From Massilia sp. erpn (GTDB lineage Bacteria > Pseudomonadota > Gammaproteobacteria > Burkholderiales > Burkholderiaceae_D), in NCBI RefSeq assembly GCF_024400215.1, contig NZ_CP053748.1, positions 3,720,001-3,784,000 of the forward strand: a DNA stretch of 64,000 bases, in the 5' to 3' direction. The position numbers and the translations under genes were made by a program. The notes under the pieces were generated by a model. The model was not told the DNA's origin and did no database searches. It saw only the letters and a program-made list of their open reading frames with translations. Below, piece after piece: positions 61,396 to 64,000 of the stretch; within the stretch, counting starts at the first letter, position 1, and each line of letters opens with the position of its first letter.

Positions 61396-61491
61396 AATGT
61401 CCCACCCTGGTGTCAGGCACCAGGGTGGGACATTTGCTGATCTAAATCAAAGAATGTCCTGGTCTGGTGCCTGACACCAGGGTTGGACATT
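61396..61491. repeat. palindromic repeat pair D (REPIN-like)
   Basis: Two palindromes 18 bases apart. D1 (61396-61434) has 17-base perfect arms around TCAGG and the same sequence as repeat C. D2 (61453-61491) has arms AATGTCC...CTGGTG and CACCAG...GGACATT around CCTGA, the reverse complement of the D1 loop. The two units are therefore in inverted orientation. They lie between two convergent genes and may stop transcription both ways. Confidence 0.85.
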
Positions 61492-61525
61492 GTTTGATTT
61501 GGCGCAAAGCGCCGTCAGGCGGGAT

Positions 61526-62503
61526 TTATAAGGCTCTGACGGGAATGCACAGTTCACAGCTGAATTCGCCAGTCTGGGGATTGAGTGCCGTCTGCGGCGA
61601 GAAGCGTTCGAACAGCGGCCGGTCGTCGCATTGCAGGCCGCTGGACGGCAGCCATTCGCGGATGAGGCTATTCCATGCCGCCGCGATCGTGGCAGTCTGC
61701 CCCTTGAACTGCGCCACTGCATAGCGGCCGCCCGGCAAGGTCGAGATGCTGGCCTGGCCGCCGTTCTTGAATCCTTCCGGCACTTCCACGCAGGCGTCGT
61801 AGCGGCATTTTTCCGGCGCGGTAATGCTTGGGTCGTCGTGGCCCACGCCGTAGCACGTGGCGCTGTCCAGGCCATGCGAATGCATCCACGGCGACATGGT
61901 GCTGCGCCAGAATTCGCCGATGCTCATGCCGTAAGGGCCGATATGGCGCTGGTAGGCGATGGTTACTGCTGGCAGGTCGATGACGTGTACTTCCATTTGG
62001 CTTTCTCCGTTGGGTGATTGGGAGTCGCCATGTTCGCCGAGCGGCAGGAATCCGGCCTGACCGCCGCTGCCATTCACCTGATCAGGATTGCTATTGTCCT
62101 CCTCGCGCGCCTGGCGCAGTCCGGCCGCCAGTGCGGCCAGGCGCTCGCGTGTGCCGTCGCGCCAGGTGCTGGGCGAGCAGCCGAACTTCTGGCGGAAGGC
62201 GCGCGCCAGCGCCTCGCCGGAGCCGAAGCCGGTAGCCAGCGCCACTTCCAGCACGCTGGCCTGGGCACCGCAGGACAGGTGGAAGGCTGCCGTTTCCAGG
62301 CGCCGCCGCCGCACGTAGTCGCCGATGGTTTCGCCCATCCATGCAGCGAAGATGCGGTGGAAGTGGAAGCGCGAGAAGTTGGCGATATCGGCCAGTTCCG
62401 CTGTTTCCAACGTGCTGTCGAGATGGCGGTCGATGTGGTCGATCACGCGGTTCATGCGGCGCGTGTATTCCGCGCGGTTGAGCAGGGGCAGGCTGTCGGC
62501 CAT
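61526..62503 (-). CDS. AraC-family regulator with GyrI-like domain
   Basis: A 325-residue protein. The start at 62503 gives MADSLPLLNRAEYTRRMNRV. The N-terminal AraC DNA-binding domain (about 15-115) has LETAELADIANFSRFHFHRI and the second helix-turn-helix SVLEVALATGFGSGEALARA. The C-terminal GyrI/effector-binding domain (about 165-325) has the VTIAYQRHIGPYG motif. This Rob/SoxS-like arrangement usually senses small hydrophobic or cationic drugs. It begins four bases after the dGTPase gene ends. Confidence 0.9.
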   Translation of the reverse strand: MADSLPLLNRAEYTRRMNRVIDHIDRHLDSTLETAELADIANFSRFHFHRIFAAWMGETIGDYVRRRRLETAAFHLSCGAQASVLEVALATGFGSGEALARAFRQKFGCSPSTWRDGTRERLAALAAGLRQAREEDNSNPDQVNGSGGQAGFLPLGEHGDSQSPNGESQMEVHVIDLPAVTIAYQRHIGPYGMSIGEFWRSTMSPWMHSHGLDSATCYGVGHDDPSITAPEKCRYDACVEVPEGFKNGGQASISTLPGGRYAVAQFKGQTATIAAAWNSLIREWLPSSGLQCDDRPLFERFSPQTALNPQTGEFSCELCIPVRAL

Positions 62504-62507
62504 GAGC

Positions 62508-63731
62508 TTATTTCTTCCAGTAGATCGCATCCAGGCTGCCTTCACCGAAATACTTCTTGTACTCCTGGGCGGCGTTCGAATCCATCATGCCGGAGATGTA
62601 GTCGATCACCAGGCGCTCGCGCGAATCCTTCAGGCAGCGCAGCTCGGGCGGCAGCAGGATATTGTCCTTGTTGTACTGCTTATCGCTCAGCACCTCGAAC
62701 AGGCCACGGATGATTTTCTCGCCGCGTTTTTCGTAGAGCTGCACGTCCTTCTTGCGCAGGATGGCTTTCCACAGCAGGCTTTTCAGGCCGCGCGCCAGCT
62801 CCGCCTTGGTCTTGTAGCCCAGTTCCGGCCCATGCCTGCCTTCGACCACGCTGATGTCGCGGCACAGCTCATGCACGATTTGCGACGTCATTTCCTTGCG
62901 CAGTACGATGGAGTATTCCTCCGAACTGTCCTGCGCCTCGCATTTGAGCGCTTCGGCATGCGCATGTTCGGCGATGGCAGAGAACTGCTCGTAAGCGCCG
63001 GCGAAGTCGCGGCTGATCTTGAATTCGTGGACGATCTCGCCCCAGGTGATGATGCCAAAGCTCAGCGCATCCTCCAGGTCATGCGCGGCGTAGGCGATTT
63101 CGTCGGACAGGTCCATGATCTGCGCGTCGATGCTCTTGCGCACGGCGATGCCATGGCCGTCCAGCGCCGCGCTGAGAAAGGCGTAATCGTCCTGGTACAG
63201 GAACTTCTTGGGATTGTCCTCGCGCCGGTGGAAGTACTTGGTGATGCCGAACAGGGTGCGCACGGTCAGGTTCAGGCCCGCATAGGCGTAATGCTTTTTC
63301 TCCAGCGTGCGCAGGATGCGGAAGGCCTGGGCATTGCCTTCGAAGCCGCCGCCGTCCGCAATCAGCTCGTTCAGGATTTTCTCGCCGTAGTGGCCGAACG
63401 GCGGGTTGCCGATGTCGTGGGCCAGCGAGCAGGTTTCGGACACCACACTGCGCTCCAGCCCCAGGTCGGCGGCGATGGAGCGGGCGATCTGCGCCACTTC
63501 CAGGCTGTGCGTCAGGCGGTTGCGGTTAAAGCTGTTGGCGTCCACGCCCAGCAGCTGCATCTTGCCTTGCAGGCGGCGGAAGGAGGCGGAATAGAGCACG
63601 CGCGCATAGTCGCGCATGCACTCTTCGCGGCCCTCGCCGCGGCCGTCGGACTGCGAGTGGGCGCGGTACTCCAGCGGCAGCACCAGTTTTTCCTGTTCGC
63701 GGGCGAATTCTTTTGTTTCGGCTGAATACAT
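62508..63731 (-). CDS. dgt: deoxyguanosinetriphosphate triphosphohydrolase-like protein
   Basis: A 407-residue HD-domain protein. The HD signature residues appear in NRLTHSLEVAQIARSIA (His) and CSLAHDIGNPPFGHYGEKIL (His-Asp), and a third His/Asp occurs in DEIAYAAHDLEDAL. It converts dGTP to deoxyguanosine and triphosphate in the family; the SPO1 dGTPase-like subgroup from Betaproteobacteria has this length. It is first in the two-gene unit with the AraC regulator, with an ordinary ribosome site. Confidence 0.9.
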   Translation of the reverse strand: MYSAETKEFAREQEKLVLPLEYRAHSQSDGRGEGREECMRDYARVLYSASFRRLQGKMQLLGVDANSFNRNRLTHSLEVAQIARSIAADLGLERSVVSETCSLAHDIGNPPFGHYGEKILNELIADGGGFEGNAQAFRILRTLEKKHYAYAGLNLTVRTLFGITKYFHRREDNPKKFLYQDDYAFLSAALDGHGIAVRKSIDAQIMDLSDEIAYAAHDLEDALSFGIITWGEIVHEFKISRDFAGAYEQFSAIAEHAHAEALKCEAQDSSEEYSIVLRKEMTSQIVHELCRDISVVEGRHGPELGYKTKAELARGLKSLLWKAILRKKDVQLYEKRGEKIIRGLFEVLSDKQYNKDNILLPPELRCLKDSRERLVIDYISGMMDSNAAQEYKKYFGEGSLDAIYWKK

Positions 63732-63822
63732 GGCTGTTCCTGTGTTTTTACCCAGTGATTTTAGACGAGAGCTTGCCCGGGCGGTGTATATTGCTGCCCA
63801 CTGTTTTTCAATCGGATCTGGA

Positions 63823-64000
63823 ATGTCTTCTTTTTCCCTGTTTTCACTGGTGTTCGGCTACTTCGGCCTGCTGCTGCTGGTGGCCTGGTTCACCTCGCGC
63901 AATGCGAACAACGACAGCTTCTTCATCGGTAACAAGAGTTCGAACTGGATGCTGGTGGCCTTCGGCATGGTGGGCACCACGCTGAGCGGCGCCACCTTTA
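63823..64000 (+). CDS. sodium:solute symporter, 5' part only
   Basis: The window ends 178 bases into this gene. The visible 59 residues, starting MSSFSLFSLVFGYFGLLLLV, continue through the SSS-family N-terminal pattern FTSRNANNDSFFIGNKSSN and WMLVAFGMVGTTLSGATF (helix 1 to 2). The GTTLSGATF motif matches the conserved sodium-site region. Product identity beyond the family cannot be seen. Confidence 0.75.
   Translation, partial: MSSFSLFSLVFGYFGLLLLVAWFTSRNANNDSFFIGNKSSNWMLVAFGMVGTTLSGATF

Noticed and set aside
61396..61491. CRISPR-like repeats
   Set aside because: Units are palindromes in inverted orientation, only two adjacent, no regular spacers and no cas genes.

Overview
The window is a GC-rich, densely coded chromosomal segment. 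It most resembles Oxalobacteraceae (Massilia/Duganella/Janthinobacterium group, Betaproteobacteria). I infer this from the gene content: a 14-gene nuo operon with separate nuoC and nuoD, preceded by tpiA-secG-tRNA-Leu and followed by a DUF2818 gene and a NUDIX hydrolase, plus the glutaredoxin-like, DUF3820 and KGG families. No search was run, so genus is not claimed.

Layout. (1) 1-5.9 kb, minus strand: C4-dicarboxylate uptake (dctA, porin, dctB, dctD), with a canonical sigma-54 -24/-12 site in front of dctA, fitting DctD as a sigma-54 activator. (2) 6.4-12 kb, minus strand: a sugar ABC importer of the GtsABCD type with a LamB-type porin. Divergent from it (12.3-15.8 kb, plus strand) is a three-gene sensory unit: a periplasmic sugar-binding-protein paralogue, an OmpR-type regulator and a histidine kinase. 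This is probably a sugar-sensing system for the importer and is the most interesting unit in the window. (3) 15.8-19.2 kb: small and poorly known membrane or secreted proteins (zinc-ribbon membrane protein, an ATGA-coupled pair of tiny genes, a head-GIN/DUF2807 protein, a Sel1-repeat protein). (4) 19.3-38.1 kb: quinone oxidoreductase, tpiA, secG, tRNA-Leu(GAG), terminator, complete nuoA-N, DUF2818, NUDIX, and a secreted HExxH protein. (5) 38.1-39.3 kb: ispD-ispF. (6) 39.3-40.8 kb: an AT-rich, gene-poor island with one orphan secreted protein. (7) 40.8-46.5 kb: lipoprotein, thioesterase/MarR and MFS/TetR divergent pairs with visible palindromic operators, VOC protein. (8) 46.5-56.4 kb: FHA/serine-protease pair, ribA, pirin/LysR, an HDOD protein overlapping a PAS-GGDEF-EAL phosphodiesterase, KGG stress protein, DUF1810, cysteine-less glutaredoxin. 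(9) 56.4-64 kb: periplasmic amino-acid-type binding protein, TonB-dependent receptor, DUF3820, MFS exporter, AraC-GyrI regulator, dGTPase, and the start of a sodium:solute symporter cut by the window edge.

Across the right half, a family of near-perfect palindromes of about 40-50 bp (46.5, 54.8, 57.2 and 61.4 kb) lies at gene ends. One copy is read as the apparent N-terminus of a binding protein, and another forms an inverted pair like a REPIN.

Many overlapping reading frames on the opposite strand, some above 1000 codons, are by-products of GC-rich codon use and are omitted.
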